Positions 28,645 to 36,987 are shown, counted from the first letter of the stretch. The stretch is DNA of 64,000 bases from Candidatus Methylomirabilota bacterium (GCA_003104975.1 PQAM01000014.1:36727-100726); one strand, 5' to 3'. A program made the numbers and translations. Notes: generated from the letters alone by a model not told the origin.

Positions 28645-28950
28645 TTAGACAGGGTCGGCGGCTGAGTGAGACGCTTCTGATATCTTCGTTCGGAGGAAGT
28701 GCCGGATACGTCTTCGCATCGTCGGCGGGATGGTCTCATACTGTAGCGATCTGGCGGCTTGGATGGTTTTTGTGTACGTGGCCAGAAAGGCGACGCAGTC
28801 CGGACACTCTCGTAGATGTGCCTTCAATGCTAAGGTTGCTTGAGGAGGGAGTTCCCCCCTGACGTAGTTCAGGATCAGATCGGTCACCTGTTGGCAGGTG
28901 AGGTCAACTCTCCTTGGTCGTCGGCGGAATGCCGCATACTCTTTCGTCAT
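28645..28950 (-). CDS. Anti-sigma factor, zf-HC2 type
   Basis: A 101-residue protein with a zinc-binding anti-sigma domain. Seen: LTCQQVTDLILNYVRGELPP (residues ~17-36) followed by LKAHLRECPDCVAFL (~42-56), which together give the Cys...His-x3-Cys-x2-Cys arrangement of zf-HC2 proteins. No membrane helix is seen, so it is probably cytoplasmic and may sense redox or metal state. It starts 8 bases after the sigma gene stop on the same strand, the common sigma/anti-sigma pairing, so it most likely holds that sigma factor inactive. Confidence 0.88.
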   Translation of the reverse strand: MTKEYAAFRRRPRRVDLTCQQVTDLILNYVRGELPPQATLALKAHLRECPDCVAFLATYTKTIQAARSLQYETIPPTMRRRIRHFLRTKISEASHSAADPV

Positions 28951-28958
28951 CTGCTAGG

Positions 28959-29615
28959 TCACATCCAACACGCGGGGGAGTAGCCGAGCGCGTCCGCCAG
29001 CTTGCCCCGCAAGAAGAGGCGGGCGCGATGGAGCCGCGCCTTGACCGCCGGAATGCTCAGCCTCAATGTCTCGCCGATTTCACGATCGGGGACGCCTTCC
29101 ACATCACTCAACACGATGACCGCCTTCTCTGCAGGCGGAAGCTGATCGATGGCTTCCTGGAGAAGCTCCCGCAGTTCGTCCTTTTCAAGACGAAACTCGA
29201 CCTCATCCGCCCAGTTGAAAACCGGCCTGACCCGATGGTGGCCATCCTCCCGGTAGCACGGCAAAAAGGCGTCCAGACTGATTTCCCTGTTCCGCTTCCG
29301 TTTGCGAAGCCTGGTGAGACAGGCGTTCATGGCCAGGCTGTAGAGCCACGTGGAAAACGCGGAATCGCCCCGAAACGATTTACACTTCTGATAGACCGCC
29401 AGGAACACCTCCTGCACGATCTCCTCTGCCTCGGCATCATTTCCGACCAGCCTGAAGACCTGTCGATAGACCCTGTTGACGTACCGGCGAAAGATCGCCT
29501 CGAAGGCATCATAGTCGCCGGACCTCAAGCGCTCGATAACCGCGCGCTCTTCAGTATAGGACGATTCAGGTTTCGCGACGGAAGGCTCAACCGCTCCGGA
29601 TCGTCGTGGCGCCAT
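28959..29615 (-). CDS. ECF-type RNA polymerase sigma factor
   Basis: A 218-residue sigma-70 family factor of the extracytoplasmic function group. Seen: region 2 with YDAFEAIFRRYVNRVYRQVF (~residues 35-54) and AEEIVQEVFLAVYQKCKSF then FSTWLYSLAMNACLTRLRKR (-10 recognition), and region 4 with LPPAEKAVIVLSDVEGVPDR and EIGETLRLSIPAVKARLHRAR (-35 recognition helix). The ATG at 29615 begins near the conserved region; an upstream start at 29903 is unlikely because the extension has no homology. The next gene is its probable anti-sigma factor. Confidence 0.92.
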   Translation of the reverse strand: MAPRRSGAVEPSVAKPESSYTEERAVIERLRSGDYDAFEAIFRRYVNRVYRQVFRLVGNDAEAEEIVQEVFLAVYQKCKSFRGDSAFSTWLYSLAMNACLTRLRKRKRNREISLDAFLPCYREDGHHRVRPVFNWADEVEFRLEKDELRELLQEAIDQLPPAEKAVIVLSDVEGVPDREIGETLRLSIPAVKARLHRARLFLRGKLADALGYSPACWM

Positions 29616-29760
29616 TGTGCAACGTCTCACCCTCAACAAAAGGCTGCGATACGCTGGGCTGGTGGTGGCCCCTTTTATCCACAAATCGGCGGCCCGGCCG
29701 GGAGGCAAGGGATGATCGCGGGCGTCATGTGAGTGAACAGGTGTAATCCCATGAACCTTG

Positions 29761-29789
29761 TCTTTATCGCGGCGACCAATGTGTGTCAA
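29761..29789 (-). promoter_or_regulatory. Possible promoter for the sigma/anti-sigma pair
   Basis: On the minus strand TTGACA (29789-29784) is followed after 17 bases by TAAAGA (29766-29761). The -35 box is perfect and the -10 is weak. It would give a leader of about 140 bases. The rest of 29616-29940 shows no gene; it is the shared upstream region of the divergent sigma and PBP genes. Confidence 0.4.
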
Positions 29790-29940
29790 GGACAAAATCC
29801 TGTCCAATGAGATGCAGCAATAGGTCGATATTCCGTGGTATAGTGGATGTAGCTGCAGAAGTGAGTCCTCCCCGGGGCAGTGAACTTCACGTTGAGGTCG
29901 CAACTTCTCTTTATCAACGTGTGATATTGGTGATCTTGGA

Positions 29941-32013
29941 ATGGTATTCTTGCATGTACTTCAGGTACGCTGCGCGAGCGTCAAATGGCGCGCAATAGTC
30001 GTTGCGCTTCTCATGAGCGCGGTGCTCGGCGCGACCGCATGGGGCGCTCCCCCGGCTCGCGAGGAGGATCTGCCCAACCTTCCACAACTGCCGATCTTTC
30101 AGCCCGGCGAGCCAAGCCTCCTGTACGATGATGAAGGAAGGGTCTTCGGCTCCGTTGTTCCGGAGTACCGGATCTTTGTTCCCCTTTCCAGGATTCCCGC
30201 GAGGTTACGGCAGGCCGTCATTGCGGCCGAGGACGCCCGCTTTTATGAGCATGGAGCGGTTGACCTGCAAGGGATCGCCAGGGCGGCTGTGCGAAATCTG
30301 ATGGCCGCGTCCGTCAAGGAGGGGGGGAGCACTATTACACAGCAGCTTGCCAAGACGCTGTTCTTGAGCCACGAGCGGACGGTCGGACGGAAGGTCAAGG
30401 AACTACAGCTTGCCAGCGAGCTAGAGCAACGCTATTCGAAAGATCAGATCCTGGAGATGTATCTGAATGCGATCTATTTCGGTCATGGGGCATACGGGGT
30501 CGAGGCGGCTGCGCGGGCCTATTTCAGTAAGAGCGTGACGGGACTTACCCTGCCGGAGGCCGCACTGCTCGCGGGGCTTCCCCGCGCGCCGGGACGGTAT
30601 TCGCCGCTGATCGACATCAAACGGGCCAAGGCGCGCCGGCAGTACGTGCTGGATCGGATGGTCGCGACGGGTGCGATCAAACAGGCTCAGGCTCGTCGAG
30701 CGGGTTCGGCGCCGGTCTCGGTCAATCCGATGTTTCGGTCAAAGGGGATGGCGCCGTGGTTCATCGACTATGTCCGACAGCAGCTTGAGACGCGTCTGGG
30801 GCGGCCCGTAGTACGGCAGGGAGGGCTGAAGATCTACACGACACTGAACGCCGGCATGCAGCGAGCGGCCGTCAAGGCGATTAACCGGGGGATTGCGGCC
30901 ATTGCACAACGACGGAAGGGGCAGGCGGGCGGTGAGGCGGCGGCGCCCGAGGGGGCGCTGGTCGCCCTCGATGCCAGGACCGGTGAGATCAAGGCGTGGG
31001 TAGGCGGCTCCAATTACTCGCGGAGCCAGTTTGACCGCGTGGTCCAGGCACGGCGGCAACCGGGGTCGGCCTTCAAGCCGTTTGTCTACGCGGCGGCATT
31101 TGAGCGCGGACTGACGCCGGCGACGGTCATCGACGATGCCCCGATCAGTTTTCAGATCGGCACGGGGAAGGGGAGCGAGACCTGGGCCCCGGACAATCTG
31201 GACCGCAAGTACCGCGGTCAGATCACGCTGCGCCAGGCGCTTGAGGAGTCGATCAACGTCCCGACGGTCCGACTGATTGCTGCGATCGGGGTTGATCCGG
31301 TCATTGACCTCGCCCACCGGCTCGGGATCACCTCGGAACTTCGGCGGGAATACGCCCTCGCGCTTGGGGTCTCGGAGGTGAATCTGCTGGAAATGACCTC
31401 AGCTTACCAGGCGTTCGCGAATCTGGGGAGCCTGTCGCCGCCCTTTGCCGTCCGGCGCGTAGTCGCCTCCGGCGAAATCATACTGGAAGAGCAACTCCCT
31501 CAGCCGCAGCAGGTGATGCGCGAGGAGGTCGCGTTTATCCTGACCTCGGTGCTTGAGGGTGTAGTCGAGCGCGGGACCGGGAAGGCCGCTCGACGTATCG
31601 GCCGGCCGGTTGCTGCCAAGACCGGAACAACCCAGGCTGCTGAAGACCTCTGGTTCCTCGGGTACACCCCGAGTGTGGTGGCGGGGGTCTGGCTGGGTTA
31701 CGATCAACGTCGTCCGATCGGCTCGCATGAGACAGCCGGAAAGGTGGCCGCACCGATCTGGGTCGATTTCATGAAGCAGAGCCTTGGCGATAGCCCTGCC
31801 GAACCGTTTGTCCCGCCTGGGGGGGTCTTTCAGATACTGGTCAATCGAAAGACGGGACAACCGGCCTCATCGGCCGATCCTGACGCCCTGGAGGAGTATT
31901 TCATCCGAGGACAGGAAGAGTTGTGGCCTTCAACAGTCGCGTTGCCGACGACCGACGGCTCTTCGCCGGAGATGGGTGACGGTGCAGTCATGCCGTCTCC
32001 CTACAGCCGTTGA
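29941..32013 (+). CDS. Penicillin-binding protein 1A (class A, bifunctional)
   Basis: A 690-residue peptidoglycan polymerase. Seen: a hydrophobic N-terminal anchor (~residues 17-36), a glycosyltransferase domain with AAEDARFYEHGAVD (~91-104), GGSTITQQLAKTLFL (~129-143), a KELQLASELE.RYSKDQILE.YLN segment and YFGHGAYGVEAAARAYF, then a transpeptidase domain with the active-site serine in RQPGSAFKPFVYAAA (~372-386, SxxK), a SINVPT motif (SxN) and KTGTTQAAED (~560-569). It builds and cross-links the cell wall on the outer face of the inner membrane. No partner gene is nearby. The start at 29941 begins before the anchor; an inner start cannot be excluded. Confidence 0.94.
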   Translation: MVFLHVLQVRCASVKWRAIVVALLMSAVLGATAWGAPPAREEDLPNLPQLPIFQPGEPSLLYDDEGRVFGSVVPEYRIFVPLSRIPARLRQAVIAAEDARFYEHGAVDLQGIARAAVRNLMAASVKEGGSTITQQLAKTLFLSHERTVGRKVKELQLASELEQRYSKDQILEMYLNAIYFGHGAYGVEAAARAYFSKSVTGLTLPEAALLAGLPRAPGRYSPLIDIKRAKARRQYVLDRMVATGAIKQAQARRAGSAPVSVNPMFRSKGMAPWFIDYVRQQLETRLGRPVVRQGGLKIYTTLNAGMQRAAVKAINRGIAAIAQRRKGQAGGEAAAPEGALVALDARTGEIKAWVGGSNYSRSQFDRVVQARRQPGSAFKPFVYAAAFERGLTPATVIDDAPISFQIGTGKGSETWAPDNLDRKYRGQITLRQALEESINVPTVRLIAAIGVDPVIDLAHRLGITSELRREYALALGVSEVNLLEMTSAYQAFANLGSLSPPFAVRRVVASGEIILEEQLPQPQQVMREEVAFILTSVLEGVVERGTGKAARRIGRPVAAKTGTTQAAEDLWFLGYTPSVVAGVWLGYDQRRPIGSHETAGKVAAPIWVDFMKQSLGDSPAEPFVPPGGVFQILVNRKTGQPASSADPDALEEYFIRGQEELWPSTVALPTTDGSSPEMGDGAVMPSPYSR

Positions 32014-32052
32014 TGCGCCGTTGAACTTCTTGCGGAGTCGCGTTGATTTTGG

Positions 32053-32082
32053 TTGCGCTGTGATTCTGTGTTTCGCTATAGT
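32053..32082 (+). promoter_or_regulatory. Promoter for tRNA-Glu
   Basis: TTGCGC (32053-32058), 18 bases, then TATAGT (32077-32082), about 32 bases before the tRNA 5' end at 32114. The same TATAGT -10 box serves tRNA-Gly. Confidence 0.6.
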
Positions 32083-32113
32083 AGACGGGATCATCCGACC
32101 AGGTTAACCCCAT

Positions 32114-32189
32114 GGCCCCATCGTCTAGTGGCCTAGGACGCGGCCCTCTCAAGGCTGAAACACGGGTTCGAAGCCCGTTGGGGCCACCA
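32114..32189 (+). tRNA. tRNA-Glu (CTC)
   Basis: A 76-base cloverleaf: acceptor GGCCCCA / TGGGGCC, anticodon stem CGGCC with loop CTCTCAA (anticodon CTC, glutamate GAG), T-arm ACGGG-TTCGAAG-CCCGT and an encoded CCA end. The D-arm region TCGTCTAGTGGCCTAGGACG is typical of tRNA-Glu. Confidence 0.95.
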
Positions 32190-32318
32190 ATGTCAGGTGG
32201 CGACGAAGCCTATCGGTTTCCAAAGAGTCCCCGGGTGACCATCGAGTGACCACCCCGTTGCAGTGACTGCCGTGATGATTGTAGTCAAGATGGTTCGTGT
32301 CCGGAGGTGACGACATCT

Positions 32319-32558
32319 ATGAGCGAAGAGAAAAAGATGAGCGATGAGAAAAAGTGGAGCGTGGAGCGAAACTTCCGAAGACTCGTCATCATCCTGTCCG
32401 GTGTAGCCCTTGTACTCGGGATGATTCCCGCCTTTCTGATCGGTCACTGGCTGTTCTTTTTGGGGTGTACCGGCGCCTTTATCGCGTGGCTATGGGTTGC
32501 CTATCTTATGGCGAGACGGCTGGAATGGATGCATAACAAATGGCTCTGGAAGCCCTAG
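32319..32558 (+). CDS. Small two-helix membrane protein, unknown function
   Basis: A 79-residue protein I do not recognise. Seen: a charged, lysine- and glutamate-rich N-terminus (~1-20), then two hydrophobic helices around residues 22-42 (VIILSGVALVLGMIPAFLIG) and 44-64 (LFFLGCTGAFIAWLWVAYLM), and a short basic tail with two tryptophans. It would sit in the inner membrane with a cytoplasmic N-terminus. The ATG at 32319 follows CCGGAGGTG 10 bases upstream; an upstream ATG (32307) overlaps the ribosome site and is less likely. Short length leaves its function open. Confidence 0.65.
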   Translation: MSEEKKMSDEKKWSVERNFRRLVIILSGVALVLGMIPAFLIGHWLFFLGCTGAFIAWLWVAYLMARRLEWMHNKWLWKP

Positions 32559-32575
32559 GTATACGATGTTTAACG

Positions 32576-32610
32576 GTCGCGCGGAGGCCGAAAGGAGGCC
32601 TCGGCGCGAC
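32576..32610 (+). other. Strong hairpin between two small genes
   Basis: Arms GTCGCGC (32576-32582) and GCGCGAC (32604-32610) enclose an inner GAGGCC/GGCCTC stem with one mismatch and a GAAAGGA loop. No T-run follows, so it may be an attenuating or RNA-stabilising structure rather than a full terminator. Confidence 0.5.
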
Positions 32611-32639
32611 GACACCGTCGTCGTCCGTTCTTCTACAGC

Positions 32640-33086
32640 ATGCTTGGTGTACTGCTCACACGTTACCATTGGTATGACCACCCGGAAGGGGTGAAATTTG
32701 TCGAGACCCACCGCGACGCGCATCGAACCTCCGGTCACTGGTTGATGCTGCCGGGGACGTTTTCAGCCTTCCACCGCGTCCTCAACAATGAAGAGCTCTG
32801 GTATATTCATCACGGGAAGATCACGCTTCACATGATCGATACGACCGGGACTCTCAGATCGTGCAGATTGGGCGTGGACATTCCCGCGGGCGAATCCCCG
32901 GTCGTCGCCGTCCCGAACGGTTGTTGGCAGGCGGCTGAGATCGACGCGGGCGTGCCCTACGCATTCGGATCGGTCGTGTGCGCACCGGCGTTTTGTTTCG
33001 AGCGGTTCGAGCTTGGCCGTCGTATCTCTCTTATTAAGGAATTCCCTCGATATACCGATGTGATCCGTCGATTGACGTTGGGATGA
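32640..33086 (+). CDS. Cupin-family protein (DUF985 type)
   Basis: A 148-residue beta-barrel protein of the cupin_5/DUF985 family. Seen: LLTRYHWYDHPEGVKFVETH near the start, a FSAFHRVLNNEELWYIHHGK strand with metal-type histidines, and WQAAEIDAGVPYAFGSVVCA, which is the family's conserved final third ending in FERFELG. Related proteins bind sugars or metals, but the reaction is not established. No clear partner is seen in the neighbourhood, and the gene follows a hairpin and the small membrane protein on the same strand. Confidence 0.85.
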   Translation: MLGVLLTRYHWYDHPEGVKFVETHRDAHRTSGHWLMLPGTFSAFHRVLNNEELWYIHHGKITLHMIDTTGTLRSCRLGVDIPAGESPVVAVPNGCWQAAEIDAGVPYAFGSVVCAPAFCFERFELGRRISLIKEFPRYTDVIRRLTLG

Positions 33087-33097
33087 ACCAATAGGCG

Positions 33098-33676
33098 TCA
33101 GCGAACAGCCGGTGGGGTGTGCAGGCGTTGCTGTACATCAAGCAGCGCAAAAACATTGCGGTGAATCTTGAGTCCTTTTTTCCCCAATGCGAGAAGATGC
33201 TCGCACACGGAGCTCGGATTGAATGTTCCGGGAACGATCTCGCGCTCGAAGAGCTCCCGCACCTCAGCCGTCAACGCTCTGAGCTTAAACCAACCGTGCA
33301 GGTGATAGATCGTGAAGCCTACCAGAGGAATCATCAGGGCCCACGCCTGACCTGTTCTGTACGGGGAGAGCAGATAGATGATACACAGTGCCCAGATTGC
33401 AATGAACCCGGCGTATACGATCCAAGGTCCGACCCTCGGGAATCTGCTGACCAAAAGACCGCCAGGCTGCAAGCCGGTCCGAGCGACCCGTTGAAGAGGG
33501 GCATATTCGGAGTTCAACAGGTGATAGAGAAGCTGTCTGTTGTAGTCGGGGTTGTGGAGCTTAGGGGATTCCAGATAGGACTGTACCAGGTTCTCAATTT
33601 TCTCGCTTTCGTGCAGATACCTGAACTCGCAGCCGCGTAAGGCCTCGATCTCTTGAATGAATGTGTCACGATCCAT
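33098..33676 (-). CDS. Unknown membrane protein with two helices
   Basis: A 192-residue protein I do not recognise. Seen: an N-terminal soluble region (~1-75), two hydrophobic helices at about 86-105 (WIVYAGFIAIWALCIIYLL) and 112-128 (WALMIPLVGFTIYHLHGW), and a C-terminal soluble domain with FEREIVPGTFNPSSVCEHLL. The ATG at 33676 starts just where a helical N-terminus begins; an upstream start at 33823 is possible but has no support. It is convergent with the cupin gene and divergent from the ankyrin gene. Confidence 0.6.
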   Translation of the reverse strand: MDRDTFIQEIEALRGCEFRYLHESEKIENLVQSYLESPKLHNPDYNRQLLYHLLNSEYAPLQRVARTGLQPGGLLVSRFPRVGPWIVYAGFIAIWALCIIYLLSPYRTGQAWALMIPLVGFTIYHLHGWFKLRALTAEVRELFEREIVPGTFNPSSVCEHLLALGKKGLKIHRNVFALLDVQQRLHTPPAVR

Positions 33677-33826
33677 GGCGGCTCCGTCATTGCTGCGACT
33701 TGCGTGACCCGATGGGCAACCCGCTCCGGTGGCAATCCAGGTCCCCGGCCTTGGGTGCGGTGCGTCTCTTCTAACACACGCTTTCCGAGGCGTCAAGTAC
33801 CGGCTGTAAGTCTTGCCCAGCAATGC

Positions 33827-33872
33827 CGAATCGCTTGCTCACTACTCAAGAACACCATAGAATCTGCGAGGG
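33827..33872 (+). repeat. Direct repeat upstream of ankyrin gene, copy 1
   Basis: The leader of the ankyrin gene contains ATCGCTTGCTCACTACTCAA and AACACCATAGAATCTGCGAG. Nearly the same sequence recurs 860 bases later at 34687-34732, before the higBA pair, so the ankyrin gene and one MITE sit between direct repeats. Confidence 0.6.
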
Positions 33873-33882
33873 AGGGATAACG

Positions 33883-34395
33883 ATGGGCACCGATGTGAAC
33901 GCCGCAGACAGGCACGGCAGAACAGTCTTGATGACAGCGGCTCAGGAAGGCCGTCCGGAGGCCGTGGAAGCGCTGATCGCGCAGGGCGCGAATGTGAACG
34001 CCAGAGATGAATATGGCTGGACGGCCTTGATGCGGGCGTCGTTGAGAGGCCGCCTCGATATTGTGAAGATCCTGATCGCGCACGGCGCGTGGATACACGT
34101 CAAATCTGACGGGGGCTGGACGGCCCTGATGAGGGCGTCGCTGGCAGGCCATCGCGAGGTGGTAGAACTGCTGATCGCGAATGGCGCCGATGTGAACGCC
34201 AGGCAGGACAATGGCGCTACGGCCCTGATATGGGCGTCTCAGGAAGGCCATCGCGCGGTGGTAGAACTGCTGATCGCGAATGGCGCCGATGTGAATGCCA
34301 AAACGAACAATGGCGTCACGGCCACGATGATAGCGTTCAATAGGAGCGAAGACGAGATCGTACAGATCCTCAAGAACGCCGGGGCCACGGAGTAA
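33883..34395 (+). CDS. Ankyrin-repeat protein
   Basis: A 170-residue protein made almost wholly of ankyrin repeats. Seen: about five units of ~33 residues, each with the D..G.TALM.AS..G....V..LI..GA.VN consensus (for example GWTALMRASLAGHREVVELL and NGADVNARQDNGATALIWAS). Ankyrin arrays mediate protein-protein binding; the partner is unknown. There is no signal peptide, so it is cytoplasmic. The ATG at 33883 has GGAGGG 7 bases upstream. A hairpin terminator follows at 34430. The strongly repeated sequence of units 3-5 suggests recent unit duplication. Confidence 0.88.
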   Translation: MGTDVNAADRHGRTVLMTAAQEGRPEAVEALIAQGANVNARDEYGWTALMRASLRGRLDIVKILIAHGAWIHVKSDGGWTALMRASLAGHREVVELLIANGADVNARQDNGATALIWASQEGHRAVVELLIANGADVNAKTNNGVTATMIAFNRSEDEIVQILKNAGATE

Positions 34396-34429
34396 CGGTC
34401 AGGCAAGACCACCATCAGGAGGTATCTGC

Positions 34430-34468
34430 GACAGCCCTCTAGGGGACGGGACGCCCCAGAGGGCTGTC
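34430..34468 (+). terminator. Terminator-like hairpin after ankyrin gene
   Basis: Perfect 11-base arms GACAGCCCTCT (34430-34440) and AGAGGGCTGTC (34458-34468) with an inner GGGG/CCCC stem, followed by CTGTTTCTG. The T-rich tail is weak, but position and strength fit termination of the ankyrin transcript. Confidence 0.6.
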
Positions 34469-34672
34469 CTGTTTCTGTAATGTGTCCCATGCTCACGGCC
34501 GTCATTCCGCCCCCGATCAGGTCGGGGGCCGCATCGCGGGCGCAAGCCGGAATCCAGGAAATACCGGGGGTTCCGGATTCCCGCTCTCCGCTTAAAGCCT
34601 GCGGGGACAAGCTTCGCGGGAATGCCGACACATGGGGCGCCGACTTCTTCATCGACCTTCTGACTCGGAACG
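34466..34672 (+). repeat. MITE-like repeat, long copy D
   Basis: Left flank GTCCTGTTTCTG, core from CCGTCATTCCGCCCCCGATC to TTCGCGGGAATGCCG, right flank CCGACTTCTTCATCGACCTT ending in TGACTCGGAA. It follows directly on the ankyrin terminator. Confidence 0.75.
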
Positions 34673-34686
34673 CGAGCTCAGTCTTT

Positions 34687-34732
34687 CAGATATCGCTTGC
34701 TAACTCCCGAACAACACCATAGAATCCGCGAA
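34687..34732 (+). repeat. Direct repeat upstream of higBA, copy 2
   Basis: ATCGCTTGCTAACTCCCGAA and AACACCATAGAATCCGCGAA match the copy at 33827 with a few changes. It ends about 85 bases before the higB start. Confidence 0.55.
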
Positions 34733-34818
34733 GGCTGCGAAAATGGTGATGGCGATCGGCTGACCACCGTCCTCAATGAGCGCTTGTCGCATGGTGCGCA
34801 ACGCGCTATTATGAATGT

Positions 34819-35097
34819 ATGATTCAATCATTCCGACACAAGGGACTCAGGAAGTTCTTTGAGTCGGGAAACATGTCGGGAATTCAACCTCACCACGCGC
34901 AGCGGCTTCGGATGCTCATGACAGCATTGGATACTTCCCAGTTCATCGAGGACATGAACGTTCCGGGGTTTCGCTTGCACCCTTTGAAAGGTTCTGAGCG
35001 CAGCCGCTGGTCGGTGTGGGTCAATGGCAACTGGCGTATCACATTTGAGTTCAAAGACAGACATGCCTACCATCTGGACTATGAGGACTATCATTGA
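34819..35097 (+). CDS. higB: HigB-family toxin (RelE/HigB mRNA interferase)
   Basis: A 92-residue RelE-superfamily toxin. Seen: the start MIQSFRHKGLRKFFESG, HHAQRLRMLMTALDTSQFIE, GFRLHPLKGSERSRWSVWVN and GNWRITFEFKDRHAYHLDYE, the full HigB signature with the conserved NWRI.F strand. Toxins of this type cut ribosome-bound mRNA. Its gene precedes the antitoxin gene, the HigBA order, and the two overlap by 4 bases. A direct repeat lies upstream. Confidence 0.92.
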   Translation: MIQSFRHKGLRKFFESGNMSGIQPHHAQRLRMLMTALDTSQFIEDMNVPGFRLHPLKGSERSRWSVWVNGNWRITFEFKDRHAYHLDYEDYH

Positions 35098-35390
35098 TGG
35101 GTATGCACAATCCTCCTCATCCCGGTGAGTTCATCACCGAGGTCTACCTTGAGCCGAATCGCCTGAGCGGTCGCGGGCTCGCCGCAAAGCTCGGGGTATC
35201 CGCGTCCACGCTGAATCGCATCCTGAGAGGCACCAGCGGTATCAGTCCGGAGATGGCGCTACGCCTGTCCAAGGCGCTCGGTCGATCCCCGGAGAGCTGG
35301 TTAGCCATGCAGTACAACTATGACCTGTGGCAGGCCAGGCAGCGCGTCAAGCTCGGCAAGGTGAGTAAGGTTCGGCTGACAGCGGCGTAA
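35094..35390 (+). CDS. higA: HigA-family antitoxin (XRE helix-turn-helix)
   Basis: A 98-residue DNA-binding antitoxin. Seen: HNPPHPGEFITEVYLEPNRL near the start, the helix-turn-helix AAKLGVSASTLNRILRGTSG (~residues 30-49), ISPEMALRLSKALGRSPESW and the typical tail LAMQYNYDLWQA. It neutralises HigB and represses the pair through an operator upstream. The start overlaps the higB stop; the ATG at 35094 or 35097 could be used. Confidence 0.93.
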   Translation: MMGMHNPPHPGEFITEVYLEPNRLSGRGLAAKLGVSASTLNRILRGTSGISPEMALRLSKALGRSPESWLAMQYNYDLWQARQRVKLGKVSKVRLTAA

Positions 35391-35468
35391 CTCGTTGCCG
35401 GTGAGAAGCGATACGCGAACCCGACCTGCGAGCGGCAGGAGAGTGTGAGTCCGGCCACCGTGTGTCCC

Positions 35469-35625
35469 AGTGTCCTATTCCTGAAATGCGTTGCGCAGTT
35501 CCCGCCGTCATTCCGGCCAAGCCCGTGCCGCGGGCGCGAGCCGGGATCCAGGAAAAAGGGGGGGGCTGGATTCCTGCTCCCCGCTTAAAGCCTGCGGGGA
35601 CAAGCTTCGCAGGAATACCGCATGC
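35469..35625 (+). repeat. MITE-like repeat, copy E, right end lost
   Basis: Left end AGTGTCCTATTCCTGAAATG then a core starting CCGTCATTCCGGCCAAGCCC and ending CTTCGCAGGAATACCG. The right flank seen in copies D and H is missing. The rest of 35391-35899 holds this, the next repeat and the leader of a small gene. Confidence 0.65.
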
Positions 35626-35682
35626 GCCGCTGGTGCGCCCATGGACATGACAATTTGTTGCGAGACCGTCCCCTCACTGGCT

Positions 35683-35774
35683 CGTCATTGCGAGCGACCA
35701 ACGGGAGTGCGGCAATCTCACCGTAGTTGCTCCGAACGACTGTGAGATTGCTTCGGCTTCGCCTCGCAATGACA
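35683..35774 (+). repeat. Dispersed CATTGCGAGC-type repeat, copy 2
   Basis: GTCATTGCGAGCGACCAACG ... GGCAATCTCACCG ... CTGTGAGATTGCTTCGGC ... CCTCGCAATGAC: an imperfect long inverted repeat matching the copies at 15772 and 45834. Confidence 0.75.
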
Positions 35775-35899
35775 CGGGCGATTTTTGACTGTTGGATTAT
35801 CTAAGACTGGGCGATTGCCGGTTGTTTCGCATACTCTGCGTGGTGATCGAACGCGAATCATTAGCGCGAGAAAGGCCATAAGATCAGAAAGGAGCATGT

Positions 35900-36151
35900 A
35901 TGAAGAAGGCTAAGTCTGACGAGTTGCGTCCGGAGTATAAGCTCGAAGATCTTGGGCGCGGTATTCGAGGTAAGTATTTCAAGTCGTATCAGGAGGGAAC
36001 GAACGTTGTTCTCTTGAGACCCGATGTGGCCGAGGTCTTCAGAGATGACGCCTCCGTCAATAAGGCCCTCCGCGCCCTGATAAAGATCGCACAGCAATCC
36101 GCGACTCCAACAAAGCGCTCAAGCCGCCGATCAAAGACTCGCGCGGCCTAG
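35900..36151 (+). CDS. Small conserved-type protein, possible orphan antitoxin
   Basis: An 83-residue protein whose function I cannot assign. Seen: ELRPEYKLEDLGRGIRGKYF, YQEGTNVVLLRPDVAEVFRD and ASVNKALRALIKIAQ, a pattern often seen in small DNA-associated or antitoxin-like proteins with a beta-strand followed by two helices. The tail is very basic (KRSSRRSKTR), fitting nucleic acid binding. A good ribosome site, AAAGGAG, lies 7 bases before the ATG. No toxin partner follows; the next gene is enoyl-CoA hydratase. Confidence 0.65.
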   Translation: MKKAKSDELRPEYKLEDLGRGIRGKYFKSYQEGTNVVLLRPDVAEVFRDDASVNKALRALIKIAQQSATPTKRSSRRSKTRAA

Positions 36152-36197
36152 CGCTGACGTGTCATCGATCTTGGGCTGAACGCAATCGGAGGTAGGC

Positions 36198-36980
36198 ATG
36201 GGATGGCAGACGCTCGAATTGCGGATTGAGCAGAGCCTGGCAACCATCACGTTGAACCGGCCGAAGGCGCTGAATGCGATCAATCTGGCGATGGTCGGGG
36301 AGTTGGAGCAGGTGGTGCGCCAGGTGCGGGACGATCCGGACGTCCGGGTGGTGGTGATCACGGGCGCAGGGGAGAAGGCGTTCGCTGCCGGGGCCGACAT
36401 CACCGAGTTCAAGGCGATGAGTCCGATCGACGCTTGGATGTTCGTTCAGCGTCTTCAGCGGCTCTTCCTGGAGATCGAGCGGTTGCCAAAGCCGGTCATT
36501 GCGGCGGTCAACGGATATGCGCTAGGGGGCGGGTGCGAGCTGATGATGGCCTGCGATATTGCCTATGCGGCGGATACGGCCATGATCGGCCAGCCTGAGA
36601 TCAACCTTGGGATCATCCCGGGCGCCGGGGGAACGCAACGGCTGGCGCGGCTGATCGGCAAACAGCGCGCGAAAGCGCTGGTGCTGACCGGCGAGATGAT
36701 CGGTGCGCAGGAGGCCTGGGGTCTCGGTCTGCTGAATAAGGTTGTGCCGGCCGATCACCTGATGGTGGAGGTGAGGAAGCTCGCCGGCAAGCTGGCCGGC
36801 AACGCTCCAGTGGCGGTCAAGGCGGCCAAGGAGGCGATTGAGGACGGCTATGACATGGCGCTGGAGCGGGCGCTTGCCCATGAAGCCCAGTTGTTTGCGC
36901 TCTGTTTTGCGACGGAGGACAAGACTGAGGGCGTGAACGCGTTCCTGGAGAAACGGCCGCCGATGTTCAAGGGAAAGTAA
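36198..36980 (+). CDS. Enoyl-CoA hydratase
   Basis: A 260-residue crotonase-family protein that adds water across enoyl-CoA. Seen: the start SLATITLNRPKALNAINLAM, the oxyanion-hole AGEKAFAAGADITEFKAM (residues ~57-74), and NGYALGGGCELMMACDIAYA (~104-123), with the two catalytic glutamates in GQPEINLGIIPGAGGTQRL (E in QPE, and the GAGG loop region). Length is typical. It leads a cluster of acyl-CoA oxidation genes. An internal repeat lies just after its stop, so coupling to the next gene is looser. Confidence 0.94.
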   Translation: MGWQTLELRIEQSLATITLNRPKALNAINLAMVGELEQVVRQVRDDPDVRVVVITGAGEKAFAAGADITEFKAMSPIDAWMFVQRLQRLFLEIERLPKPVIAAVNGYALGGGCELMMACDIAYAADTAMIGQPEINLGIIPGAGGTQRLARLIGKQRAKALVLTGEMIGAQEAWGLGLLNKVVPADHLMVEVRKLAGKLAGNAPVAVKAAKEAIEDGYDMALERALAHEAQLFALCFATEDKTEGVNAFLEKRPPMFKGK

Positions 36981-36987
36981 AATATAT

